The translations under genes were made by a program, and so were the position numbers. 56,000 bases of DNA from an uncultured Pelagibacteraceae bacterium (lineage in GTDB: Bacteria; Pseudomonadota; Alphaproteobacteria; Pelagibacterales; Pelagibacteraceae): positions 1-56,000 of the forward strand of contig CACDQT010000002.1 in the NCBI GenBank assembly GCA_902554995.1, given 5' to 3'. The notes under the pieces are model-generated. The model was not told where the DNA came from, did no database searches, and saw only the letters and a list, made by a program, of their open reading frames with translations. This document shows, in pieces, positions 9,655-19,162 of the stretch. Positions within the stretch are counted from its first letter, which is position 1, and each line of letters opens with the position of its first letter.

Positions 9655-9720
9655 AATAATCTATAACCCAAAAAATCCACAATTTCCTACCTTTTTTAAT
9701 AAACTAAATATCAAGTATAT

Positions 9721-9749
9721 CTTGAAATAGTATTACCAATCTCTATATG
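9721..9749 (+). promoter_or_regulatory. Heat-shock sigma factor (RpoH) promoter of groESL
   Basis: CTTGAAA at 9721-9727 is followed after a 13-base spacer by CTCTATAT at 9741-9748. This matches the alphaproteobacterial sigma-32 pattern of a CTTGAAA -35 box and a CYTATAT-like -10 box. It lies 26 bases upstream of the groES start. No CIRCE inverted repeat (HrcA operator) is visible in the gap, so control appears to be by sigma-32 rather than HrcA. Confidence 0.7.
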
Positions 9750-9775
9750 AACTTCATATTTATATAGGAGAATAT

Positions 9776-10066
9776 ATGAAATTTAGACCGTTACATGACA
9801 GAGTTTTAATAGAAGTTTTAGATAGCAGCGAAAAAACTGCTGGAGGAATAATCATACCAGATACTGCGCAAGAGAAGCCTCAAGAAGGAAAAGTTGTTGC
9901 TGTTGGTGGTGGTGCAAAAACTGAAGATGGAAAAAAAATTCCAATGGATGTTAAAGTTGTAGACAAAGTTTTATTTGGCAAATGGTCAGGAACTGAAGTC
10001 AAAATTGATGGTAAAGAATACAGCATAATGAAAGAGTCAGACATTATGGGTATTTCAAGTAAATAA
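9776..10066 (+). CDS. groES: Co-chaperonin GroES
   Basis: This 96-residue protein forms the heptameric lid of the GroEL folding chamber. It starts '[13 protein letters not shown]' and contains the mobile loop '[20 protein letters not shown]' (about 17-36) and the '[18 protein letters not shown]' block. A GGAG ribosome-binding site sits six bases before the ATG. It is followed 23 bases later by groEL in the same operon. Confidence 0.98.
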   Translation: MKFRPLHDRVLIEVLDSSEKTAGGIIIPDTAQEKPQEGKVVAVGGGAKTEDGKKIPMDVKVVDKVLFGKWSGTEVKIDGKEYSIMKESDIMGISSK

Positions 10067-10071
10067 TATAA

Positions 10072-11751
<1,680 letters not shown>

Positions 11752-11775
11752 CCCAATAACTCTTAACTAAAATTC

Positions 11776-11808
11776 AAAAAGGGCAGTTTTTACTGCCCTT
11801 TTTTTTTG
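11776..11808 (+). terminator. Rho-independent terminator after groEL
   Basis: GGGCAGT (11781-11787) and ACTGCCC (11792-11798) form a perfect 7-bp stem with a TTTT loop. A run of A precedes it and a run of nine T follows it. It ends the groESL transcript before the next gene. Confidence 0.92.
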
Positions 11809-11844
11809 TTTACTCAAAAAATTTATAAGTAAATAATAAAAGCA

Positions 11845-12495
11845 ATGAAAATTTCTGAAGTCACTAATGCTTTTGAAGTTGGTAAATTCGCAGTAAATGC
11901 AGAGTTTTTAAAATCAAAAAAATATAAAAAAAAACCTAAAAAAATTTTGTTACAGTCCAACTTAATTAATTTAGAATATACAACTGGTACGGAAATATTT
12001 AGTAAAAAAAATTCTCATGTCTATTTTTTTTGTGTAAATGACAAAATTGTTAAAATTGGAGCGTCCGAGTCATCTATAAAAGATAATATGAATTATTATG
12101 TTCAAAGAGCAATTGAAGGTGGATTTTCACCAACTAGATTTATGTGTCATATGTTGATTTACGCTCATTTAAAATTGCAAAACGAAATAAAAATTCACGC
12201 AATTACATACAAAAATGTAGATGTAAGAATTAAGGACTTAGACTCTATTTCTCAGCAAAATGTAGGATTAAGTTCTAAAGATTTAGAACAAATTTGTATA
12301 AAACAATATTATGATAAATATAACGAGTATCCTGAATGGAATTTACAAGAACAAAGTAAAGGTTACCCAGAAGAAATTTTAGAATTAATTAATTCTTACA
12401 GAGAATTTAGAAAAAAGAAAAAACATTCTCTTCATAATAATAATGATGAACTAATTTCTCATTTTAGGAGGTGCGAAAATTATAATCTCATGTGA
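11845..12495 (+). CDS. Putative GIY-YIG-like endonuclease (divergent)
   Basis: This 216-residue protein cannot be firmly assigned. Its middle resembles the GIY-YIG nuclease fold. 'HVYFFCVNDKIVKIGAS' (58-74) fits the VYF...VKIG hairpin, 'LEQICIKQYYDKY' (147-159) would supply the catalytic Glu (E148), and 'PEWN' (163-166) the conserved Asn (N166). The N-terminal ~50 residues are basic and match no family I recognise. It follows the groEL terminator and runs tail-to-tail, with a 45-base overlap, into a D12 adenine methyltransferase. That arrangement suggests the restriction partner of a type II system, but both fold and function are inferences. Confidence 0.45.
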   Translation: MKISEVTNAFEVGKFAVNAEFLKSKKYKKKPKKILLQSNLINLEYTTGTEIFSKKNSHVYFFCVNDKIVKIGASESSIKDNMNYYVQRAIEGGFSPTRFMCHMLIYAHLKLQNEIKIHAITYKNVDVRIKDLDSISQQNVGLSSKDLEQICIKQYYDKYNEYPEWNLQEQSKGYPEEILELINSYREFRKKKKHSLHNNNDELISHFRRCENYNLM

Positions 12496-13431
12496 TTTTT
12501 TGATATGGTCATCACCTTTCTCAATCCTATTTTTTCCAATTCTAGTTTCACCTTGACCCATCGTATATTGCCAGCTTGGAAAATATTGTTTAAATCCTTT
12601 GTAATATTTTCTAATAGTTGGGCAATCATTGTAAGATAGTATAAAACCTCCCTGATGTTTTTTTAACATATCCCTTAATTTTTCATGTGGGAAATCTTTA
12701 TGATGAACTGGAATATTTCTCATTGGGTAAACTCCTTTAAACATTTTAGAGTCTGAACCAATATAATAAGGAGGATCGCAGTACAAAAAATCATTTTTAT
12801 GTTTTTTTAAAACTTTTTCAAAATCTCCATGTTTCACAGACAATTTTCCAGGTTTGAAGTTTCTGATTTTTTCTAACATTGCCTGGTATTTTTTTTTGCT
12901 TAAATAAATTTCTGATGTCCATCCCATAAACCCTGGACCGTAAGATAAATTAAAATTATACACGTAATAAACTGCTAAAGTAAGTGGATCTAATTTAACT
13001 TCTTTTTTCCAGACCTTGTTTAAGATTTTCCTTATTCTCTCAAATTCTGAAAAAGTAGGTTTAAGTTTATTTAATCTTTTAAAAAGTATTTCAGGTTTTT
13101 TAATTTGAAAATTCCAGTAATTACAAAGAATATCAAAAATATCATAACCAACTACATTAAGTCCTAAAACTTTACTCATTGCTATTTCAATAGAACCACC
13201 ACCGAAAAATGGGGAAACTACTTTTTTAACATTGTTTGGTAATAATTCAAAAACATGTCCGACAGCTAAAGATTTTCCTCCAGCGTATCTAATTGTTGAT
13301 AAAGCAACTCTTTTGTATTTATTCTGACTTTTGCTATTTTTACTTATAATAGACCTTAAAAAAATTTCTTTTTTTTCTTTTAAATTTAATGATTTATTTT
13401 TATTAAATAATTCTAGTTGCTGATTCTGCAT
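12451..13431 (-). CDS. DNA adenine methyltransferase, D12 class
   Basis: This N6-adenine DNA methyltransferase has about 326 residues. 'STIRYAGGKS' near the N-terminus matches the family's YxGGK block. The SAM-binding motif FFGGG is at 75-79, and the catalytic DPPY is at 219-222, in the order typical of Dam/DpnM-type enzymes. The ATG at 13431 was preferred; extending to 13479 would need a TTG start. It converges on the GIY-YIG-like gene with a 45-base overlap. It could be a restriction-modification methylase or a solitary regulatory one. The recognition site cannot be read from the sequence. Confidence 0.8.
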   Translation of the reverse strand: MQNQQLELFNKNKSLNLKEKKEIFLRSIISKNSKSQNKYKRVALSTIRYAGGKSLAVGHVFELLPNNVKKVVSPFFGGGSIEIAMSKVLGLNVVGYDIFDILCNYWNFQIKKPEILFKRLNKLKPTFSEFERIRKILNKVWKKEVKLDPLTLAVYYVYNFNLSYGPGFMGWTSEIYLSKKKYQAMLEKIRNFKPGKLSVKHGDFEKVLKKHKNDFLYCDPPYYIGSDSKMFKGVYPMRNIPVHHKDFPHEKLRDMLKKHQGGFILSYNDCPTIRKYYKGFKQYFPSWQYTMGQGETRIGKNRIEKGDDHIKKSHEIIIFAPPKMRN

Positions 13432-13472
13432 ATATAAATATAACACATCATTGTTTATAAAAACTTGCGATA

Positions 13473-13589
13473 ATGTCAAAAAGATATAGTGGAAAATCGT
13501 TTAAAGACTCTAGTGTCAAAAAAAAACCTAAATTAAGTTTTAAAGAAAAAAGAAAACTTAAACGCGAAAAGCGAAAAAATTCGAATTAA
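13473..13589 (+). CDS. Small basic hypothetical protein (38 aa)
   Basis: A short ORF starts with ATG at 13473 and stops with TAA at 13587. It encodes 38 residues, of which nearly half are Lys or Arg, beginning 'MSKRYSGKSFKDSS' and ending 'KREKRKNSN'. It is divergent from the methyltransferase and lies upstream of typA. No clear ribosome-binding site is seen. Its composition would suit a nucleic-acid- or ribosome-associated peptide, but chance coding in AT-rich DNA is possible. Confidence 0.35.
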   Translation: MSKRYSGKSFKDSSVKKKPKLSFKEKRKLKREKRKNSN

Positions 13590-13674
13590 AAAAAAAATAC
13601 TTAATTTATTCAAGCCTAGTATGAGTTTTTTTAAGTTTTCAAAAGTGTTTAAATATGTATAAGAACCCAGATTT

Positions 13675-15501
13675 ATGAATAATACTATAAGAAACATCAC
13701 CATAATTGCCCATGTTGATCATGGTAAGACAACCCTAATTGATAATTTAATGAAGCAAAGTGGTTCATTTAGAGAAAATGAGGTTGTTGATGAAAGGCTG
13801 ATGGACTCTGGAGAATTAGAAAAAGAAAGAGGAATTACAATATTAGCTAAACCTGCCTCGATTAATTGGAAAGATTCTAGAATAAATATAATTGATACCC
13901 CCGGCCACAGAGATTTTGCTGCTGAAGTTGAAAGAGTACTTAGTATGGCTGATGGAGCATTATTACTAATAGACTCTGCTGAAGGTGTGATGCCTCAAAC
14001 TAAATTCGTTTTAGCAAAAGCATTAAAACAAGGTTTAAAGCCAATTGTGGTTATAAATAAATTAGATAAATCAGATCAAAGAGCTAATGAAGTTCTAGAT
14101 GAAACATTCGACTTATTTGTAAGCTTAGATGCTAATGAAGACCAACTCGATTTCCCAGTTTTATATGCAAGTGGAAGATCTGGATGGGCTGATCATGAAG
14201 TTGATGGCCCAAGAGAGAACCTTAATCCACTTTTAGATAAAATCATAGACCATGTTAAGCCAGCAGAATTAGACAAATCAAAACCTTTTGCTATGCTCTC
14301 TACACTTCTTTATGCTGATAGTTTCTTAGGAAGAAGTTTAGTCGGTAGAATTTCACAAGGAACCGCAAAAGCTAATCAAGCAATTAAGGCAATCAATTTA
14401 AAAGGAGAGAAAGTTGATGAAGGAAGATTAACTAAAATTTTTAGATATGAAGGAACTAAAAAAGTTCCAATTGAGGTTGGTGAAGCTGGAGATATTGTAG
14501 TTGTTGCCGGTTTAGAAAAAGCTAACGTTGCAGATACTATTTGTGATCTTGAGGTTAACGAGCCAATAGAAGCCACTCCTATAGATCCTCCAACTATGTC
14601 AATTACAATTACTGTAAATACATCTCCTTTAGCTGGCACAGAAGGTAAAAAACTTACAAGTACACAGATTAGAGATCGATTAGTTCAAGAGGCACAAAAT
14701 AACGTTGGAATTACATTCACTGAAAATGAGGGAAATGACTCTTTTGTGGTTAGTGGTCGTGGTGAATTAATGTTGGAAATTTTACTTACTCAAATGAGAA
14801 GAGAAGGTTTTGAAATGACTGTGAGCCCTCCAAAAGTTCTTTATAAAAAAGATGAAAACGGAAATAAACTTGAGCCAATAGAAGAAATTACTATGGATCT
14901 TGATGAGGAACATTCATCAAAAATAATTGATTCAATGAATAGAAGAAAAGGTAAATTAATAGAATTAAAAGACACTGGTAAAAATAAAAAGAGACTTATA
15001 TTTCATGCACCAACAAGAGGTTTGATGGGATATACAAGTAGATTTTTAACGCTGACAAAAGGAAATGGTGTCATCAATAGAATTTTTCATGAATATGGTC
15101 CATTTGAAGGGGAAATGGAGGGCAGAAGAAATGGTGCTCTTATTTCTATGGAACAAGGAAAGGCAGTTGCTTTTGCAATCTTTAATTTACAGGCAAGAGG
15201 AGAAATGTTTGTAACTCATAACGATCCTGTTTATCCGGGAATGATTGTAGGTCTATCACCTAAGCCAGGAGATATGATTATTAATGTTATGAAGGGTAAG
15301 AAATTAACAAATATGAGAACGCAAGGTACTGATGAAAATGTTGTCTTAACTCCAGTTAGAAAAATGTCAATTGCTGAACAACTAAGTATGTTAAATACTG
15401 ATGAGGCTTTAGAAATTACTCCTGAGTCTTGTAGATTAAGAAAAGCTATTCTTGATCCTCATGAAAGAAAAAGAAGTGAAAAATCAGGCGCTGCTGCCTA
15501 A
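13675..15501 (+). CDS. typA: Translational GTPase TypA/BipA
   Basis: This 608-residue ribosome-associated GTPase of the EF-G/LepA superfamily is linked to ribosome assembly and stress growth. The P-loop is 'HVDHGKTTL' (about 14-22), with 'DTPGHRDF' (G3) and 'VINKLDKSD' (G4) following. The C-terminal half has the BipA-specific 'GRGELMLEILLTQMRREGFE' and 'RGLMGYTSRFLTLTKG' blocks. Length and domain order are normal. Its stop overlaps the end of the convergent membrane-protein gene by four bases. Confidence 0.98.
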   Translation: MNNTIRNITIIAHVDHGKTTLIDNLMKQSGSFRENEVVDERLMDSGELEKERGITILAKPASINWKDSRINIIDTPGHRDFAAEVERVLSMADGALLLIDSAEGVMPQTKFVLAKALKQGLKPIVVINKLDKSDQRANEVLDETFDLFVSLDANEDQLDFPVLYASGRSGWADHEVDGPRENLNPLLDKIIDHVKPAELDKSKPFAMLSTLLYADSFLGRSLVGRISQGTAKANQAIKAINLKGEKVDEGRLTKIFRYEGTKKVPIEVGEAGDIVVVAGLEKANVADTICDLEVNEPIEATPIDPPTMSITITVNTSPLAGTEGKKLTSTQIRDRLVQEAQNNVGITFTENEGNDSFVVSGRGELMLEILLTQMRREGFEMTVSPPKVLYKKDENGNKLEPIEEITMDLDEEHSSKIIDSMNRRKGKLIELKDTGKNKKRLIFHAPTRGLMGYTSRFLTLTKGNGVINRIFHEYGPFEGEMEGRRNGALISMEQGKAVAFAIFNLQARGEMFVTHNDPVYPGMIVGLSPKPGDMIINVMKGKKLTNMRTQGTDENVVLTPVRKMSIAEQLSMLNTDEALEITPESCRLRKAILDPHERKRSEKSGAAA

Positions 15502-16145
15502 TCAAAAATTTTATCAACTAAAAATAAACCTAGAGCAACGCACGGACCAATACCAAAAGCGAATAAAAGAGTTCCAACCCCTACTGTTCCACCTAAATAC
15601 CAACCAATACTTACAACAGAAATCTCTAAAAAAGCTCTAACAGTTGCCACTGGTAAGTTAGTTACTTTTTGTAAACCAATCATTAATCCATCTCTTGGTC
15701 CTGCACCAAGATTAGAAACTAAATAAATGCCCCCACCTATTCCAACCATCATTACAGAAATTACTGCTAGGATTAATTGATTAAGATAATTAGACGGGGT
15801 TGGTACAAACTTAATACAAAGATCAATCATAAAGGCTATAATTAAGGCATTAAATATTGTGCCCATTCCTGGTTTTTGGCCCAAAGGTATCCACAAAATT
15901 AAAACAGCAATACTTATTAAAAGAGTAATTGTTCCAATACTTAAGTTAACATTTAAGGAAATACCTTGAGCTAAAACACTCCACGGAGAAGCGCCTGTAA
16001 AGGAAACAATTAATAACCCTTCACCAAGACCAAACAACGTCAGACCAAAACATAAAAAAAAGAAAGTGGAAAATTTTGGTTTAAAATTATATGGCTTGTC
16101 AGAACTCCAATTAACTTTTGGTATTTTCTTTATTTTTAAAAACAT
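15498..16145 (-). CDS. YczE/YyaS/YitT-type integral membrane protein
   Basis: This 215-residue protein has about five hydrophobic helices (roughly 28-50, 60-80, 95-112, 120-143 and 170-205). It shows the family's repeated glycine-rich turns 'GLGEGLLIVSFTGASPWSVL' and 'GGGIYLVSNLGAGPRDGLMI', a duplicated pattern typical of the YczE family. The function is unknown; a transport or regulatory membrane role is usually assumed. It converges on typA with a four-base overlap and is divergent from the next gene. Confidence 0.72.
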   Translation of the reverse strand: MFLKIKKIPKVNWSSDKPYNFKPKFSTFFFLCFGLTLFGLGEGLLIVSFTGASPWSVLAQGISLNVNLSIGTITLLISIAVLILWIPLGQKPGMGTIFNALIIAFMIDLCIKFVPTPSNYLNQLILAVISVMMVGIGGGIYLVSNLGAGPRDGLMIGLQKVTNLPVATVRAFLEISVVSIGWYLGGTVGVGTLLFAFGIGPCVALGLFLVDKIFD

Positions 16146-16195
16146 CTTAATAAGTTATTTCTATTATAGATAAAGTCCACTAATGTAATTACCAA

Positions 16196-16876
16196 ATGAA
16201 AAAATTTATAGCCATATTATTTATTGTAATTTTTCCAGTTATTTCCATGGCACATATGGGTCACTACAATAAATATAACAAAATTAAAATGGAGATTTTT
16301 AGAAATGGTGAATTAATTGGATACAATTATTATTTTTTTGAGAGAAATGGCGAAGAAACTATTATTACAAATCAATTTAAATTTTCTGTTGATCTATTAG
16401 GAGCTACAATTTTTCAAGTGGAGTCATATGGTGAAGAAAAATATATCAAAGATCAGTTGATATCTTTTAACTCTAAAACTCTTCAAAATGATAAAGAAAA
16501 ATTTGTAAATTTAGAATTAAATAAAAAAAGTAAAAAATATGATATCAAGGGCTCCTCATTCAATGGCGAAGCAACAACTAATAACGTTATTGGAAATTGG
16601 TGGAATCATAAAATCTTACAAGCAGGATCTCAAATAAGCCCAATATCTGGAAGTATTAAAGAACAGGTTGTTACTTTTATAGGAAAAGAAAAAATTGATC
16701 TTTATGGAAAAATTTATGATGCTGATCATTTTACACTTAAATCTAAAGATATGAATATTCCTAAAGATAAAAGATTAGACTTTAATATTTGGTACGATCA
16801 AGAAAATTTAAGAATTTTAAAAGTGACTTATTCCAGGATGGGTAATTGGGAGTACAGATTAAAAAGCTTTGAATAA
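16196..16876 (+). CDS. Exported DUF6134-like protein
   Basis: This 226-residue protein has a clear Sec signal peptide (residues 1-19, ending near 'ISMAHM'). The mature part is rich in beta strands, with 'EIFRNGELIGYNYYFFER' near the N-terminus and 'GNWWNHKIL' in the centre. This resembles the DUF6134 family of periplasmic proteins of unknown function; the family assignment is from memory of its pattern. It converges tightly on the FAD oxidoreductase gene, with one base between the stop codons. Confidence 0.6.
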   Translation: MKKFIAILFIVIFPVISMAHMGHYNKYNKIKMEIFRNGELIGYNYYFFERNGEETIITNQFKFSVDLLGATIFQVESYGEEKYIKDQLISFNSKTLQNDKEKFVNLELNKKSKKYDIKGSSFNGEATTNNVIGNWWNHKILQAGSQISPISGSIKEQVVTFIGKEKIDLYGKIYDADHFTLKSKDMNIPKDKRLDFNIWYDQENLRILKVTYSRMGNWEYRLKSFE

Positions 16877-16877
16877 T

Positions 16878-17849
16878 TTATCTTGAAATTTTCTTAAATA
16901 AATCCCGTGCACTTATCCACCCTGACTCTAGTCTTGGCCCTACAAACCAATCAGCACAAACACCTATTTTTTTCTTTGGATCCCAAAAACTTTTAATTTT
17001 GAAAGGTTTTGAATTGGAAGAATATTTCCAACCATGATTAAGAGAGAAGTTTATTTTCGTTTTTTTAATATTTGAAAGTTGAAAGAACTTATCAATCATA
17101 ATTTTTGAATTCTCTTTCTTATTATTTTTATTTTGATTAATTTTTTTATTTGCCCACTTAAATGTACTTTGAAGGGTCCATAAATCATATTTTGATTTAA
17201 ATCTTTTTTTTGAATTTTCATTACCAGCCCAACCAAGAATTGGATCTTCAAAAAGATAGCTACTATTTGATTTCTTGTTTTTTTTTATAGCAATCATAGT
17301 AGTTATATTTGCATCCATTTTAATTGATTTTTTTAAAAAAGAATTATTTATGAATCTTTTAGAGAGTTTTTTTAATTGTGGAAAAGGACAGGTCAAAACA
17401 ATACTTTTAAAAGATCTCAATTTTCCATCAGCAAATGATAAATGCCAAAGTTTGTTTTTATAATGAATTTTTTTTAATTCACTTTGATAGTTACAATTGA
17501 TTTTTTTTAATAAGTACTTGCTAATATCATTGTTTCCATTTTTACCTATAATTTTCAGATGTTTTTTATTTTCTTTTTTTTTGGAGTTAAGAAAAATGTG
17601 TTTACCACCCCAAACCTTTAAAATTCTTTTTTTAATTAAATCTTTGGTAAATTTTTTAAATTCTGGGGTTTTTGGCGAAAAGTATTGAGTGCCATGATCA
17701 AAGCCTATATTACCTTTCATTCTTTTGAAAGATGCACGTCCTCCTGGACCTCTCGCTTTATCAAATAGGATTACTGAATTTTTTTTATTAAGAAGATTCG
17801 CAATTGTAGCTCCGGAAATACCTGAGCCGATTACGCAAAATTCACTCAT
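16878..17849 (-). CDS. FAD/NAD(P)-binding oxidoreductase (renalase-like)
   Basis: This 323-residue flavoprotein has an N-terminal dinucleotide-binding fold, 'CVIGSGISGATIANLL' (5-20). It is followed by 'LFDKARGPGGRASFKR' and 'FDHGTQYFSP', the pattern of renalase/amine-oxidase-like proteins. The C-terminus 'VCADWFVGPRLESGWISA' is the second FAD contact of the family. The substrate is unknown. It is the last gene of the tldD-pmbA operon and overlaps the end of pmbA by four bases, so coordinated function is possible. Confidence 0.8.
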   Translation of the reverse strand: MSEFCVIGSGISGATIANLLNKKNSVILFDKARGPGGRASFKRMKGNIGFDHGTQYFSPKTPEFKKFTKDLIKKRILKVWGGKHIFLNSKKKENKKHLKIIGKNGNNDISKYLLKKINCNYQSELKKIHYKNKLWHLSFADGKLRSFKSIVLTCPFPQLKKLSKRFINNSFLKKSIKMDANITTMIAIKKNKKSNSSYLFEDPILGWAGNENSKKRFKSKYDLWTLQSTFKWANKKINQNKNNKKENSKIMIDKFFQLSNIKKTKINFSLNHGWKYSSNSKPFKIKSFWDPKKKIGVCADWFVGPRLESGWISARDLFKKISR

Positions 17850-19162
17850 TTACCAGCAACAACCATTCCCTCAATCATCATGGTTGGTGAATTGGTTGAA
17901 TATTTAAACTCTAAATCATTTGCGAGAGTAATATTCTTAAACATGTCTTTAAAATTACCTGCAATAGTAATTTCATTTATAGGATACTTAAACTCTCCGT
18001 TTTCCACTAAAAAACCTGTTGCACCTACAGAATAATCACCAGTTACAATATTACTTCCGTGTCCTATAGTTTCTGTAATATAGAGACTTTTTGATTTTGA
18101 ATTCAATAAATCTTTAAAACTAATATTTCCATTTTCAAAATAAAGATTGCTTGTCCCTCCACATCTTCCATTTGATTTAAGGTTTAATTTTTTTCCATTG
18201 TAAGTATCAATCAAATAATGTTTTAAAATTCCTTGGTCTACTAATTTAAGAGTATCAGTTTTAACCCCCTCGCTATCAAAATTTCTTGAGCCTAAACCTT
18301 TGAGTATATCCGGTTTATCTAAGACATTAATTTTATCAGAAAAAATTTTTTGGTTAACTTTATCTTTTAAAAAAGAGGTTCCTCTTGATATTGCTGATGA
18401 TGAAATCGCACTTGCAAAAGTACTTAGTATTCCCTTAGCAATTCTTTTGTCAAAAATTATAGCAATTTTTTCACTACCTATTTTTTTGGGGCTTAATTTT
18501 CTAATTGTTTGATCAGCAGCTTGTTTACCTAATTCTCCTGCGTCATCCAAGTCTTTCAGAAAACATTTACTAGAATATTCATAATCTCTCTCCATACTTT
18601 TTTCATCTTTGGCAACTGTGACGCTCGAGGCTGTAAATGAAGATGTTTTGTAGCCAGCACAAAAACCTTCACTATTGGCTAAAATAAAATTTGATTTATT
18701 TTGAGTAAAACTAGATTCTGTATTAACAATCTTTTTATCATTGGAAGCAGCGGATTCTAATTTTTTCAAATAATCTATTTTTTGATCGTTTTCTATATGG
18801 GTATCGTCATAAAGATCTAAATCCTTAACTTCTTTAGCCAATAAATCTTTATCTGGTAATGAATTAAATTCATCTTCAGGAGTATTTTTTGTTGTCTCAA
18901 CACATTTTTCAATCAAAATGTTTAGATTATCATCAAGTAAATTAGAAGAAGATATTGATGACTTTTTTTTTCCAATGTAAGTGGTAATGCTTATTCCAAG
19001 ATCATCTGATCTATTAGACTCGTCTAGTTTTTTATTTCTAAAATTAACAGTTTCAGATACAGAGTTATTAACAATCACACTGGACTCGGTTGCGCCTAAT
19101 TTCTTAGCTAAACCTAAACAATATGATGCTTTTTTCTCTAGAAATTCTTGATCTTTGACCAT
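17846..19162 (-). CDS. pmbA: PmbA/TldE, partner subunit of the TldD/TldE protease
   Basis: This 438-residue subunit forms a heterodimer with TldD that degrades or processes unfolded and modified peptides in the cytoplasm. It has the typical PmbA layout: an N-terminal 'SVIVNNSVSETVNFRNKKLDESNRS'-like strand region, with a C-terminal 'CGGTSNLYFENG' and a 'VTGDYSVGATGFLVENGE' block. It lacks the HExxxH metal site, as expected for TldE. It starts one base after the tldD stop codon, so expression is coupled. Confidence 0.94.
   Translation of the reverse strand: MVKDQEFLEKKASYCLGLAKKLGATESSVIVNNSVSETVNFRNKKLDESNRSDDLGISITTYIGKKKSSISSSNLLDDNLNILIEKCVETTKNTPEDEFNSLPDKDLLAKEVKDLDLYDDTHIENDQKIDYLKKLESAASNDKKIVNTESSFTQNKSNFILANSEGFCAGYKTSSFTASSVTVAKDEKSMERDYEYSSKCFLKDLDDAGELGKQAADQTIRKLSPKKIGSEKIAIIFDKRIAKGILSTFASAISSSAISRGTSFLKDKVNQKIFSDKINVLDKPDILKGLGSRNFDSEGVKTDTLKLVDQGILKHYLIDTYNGKKLNLKSNGRCGGTSNLYFENGNISFKDLLNSKSKSLYITETIGHGSNIVTGDYSVGATGFLVENGEFKYPINEITIAGNFKDMFKNITLANDLEFKYSTNSPTMMIEGMVVAGK

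Noticed and set aside
13431-13479. Longer N-terminus for the D12 methyltransferase
   Set aside because: It needs a TTG start and runs into the divergent small ORF; the ATG at 13431 gives the normal family length.
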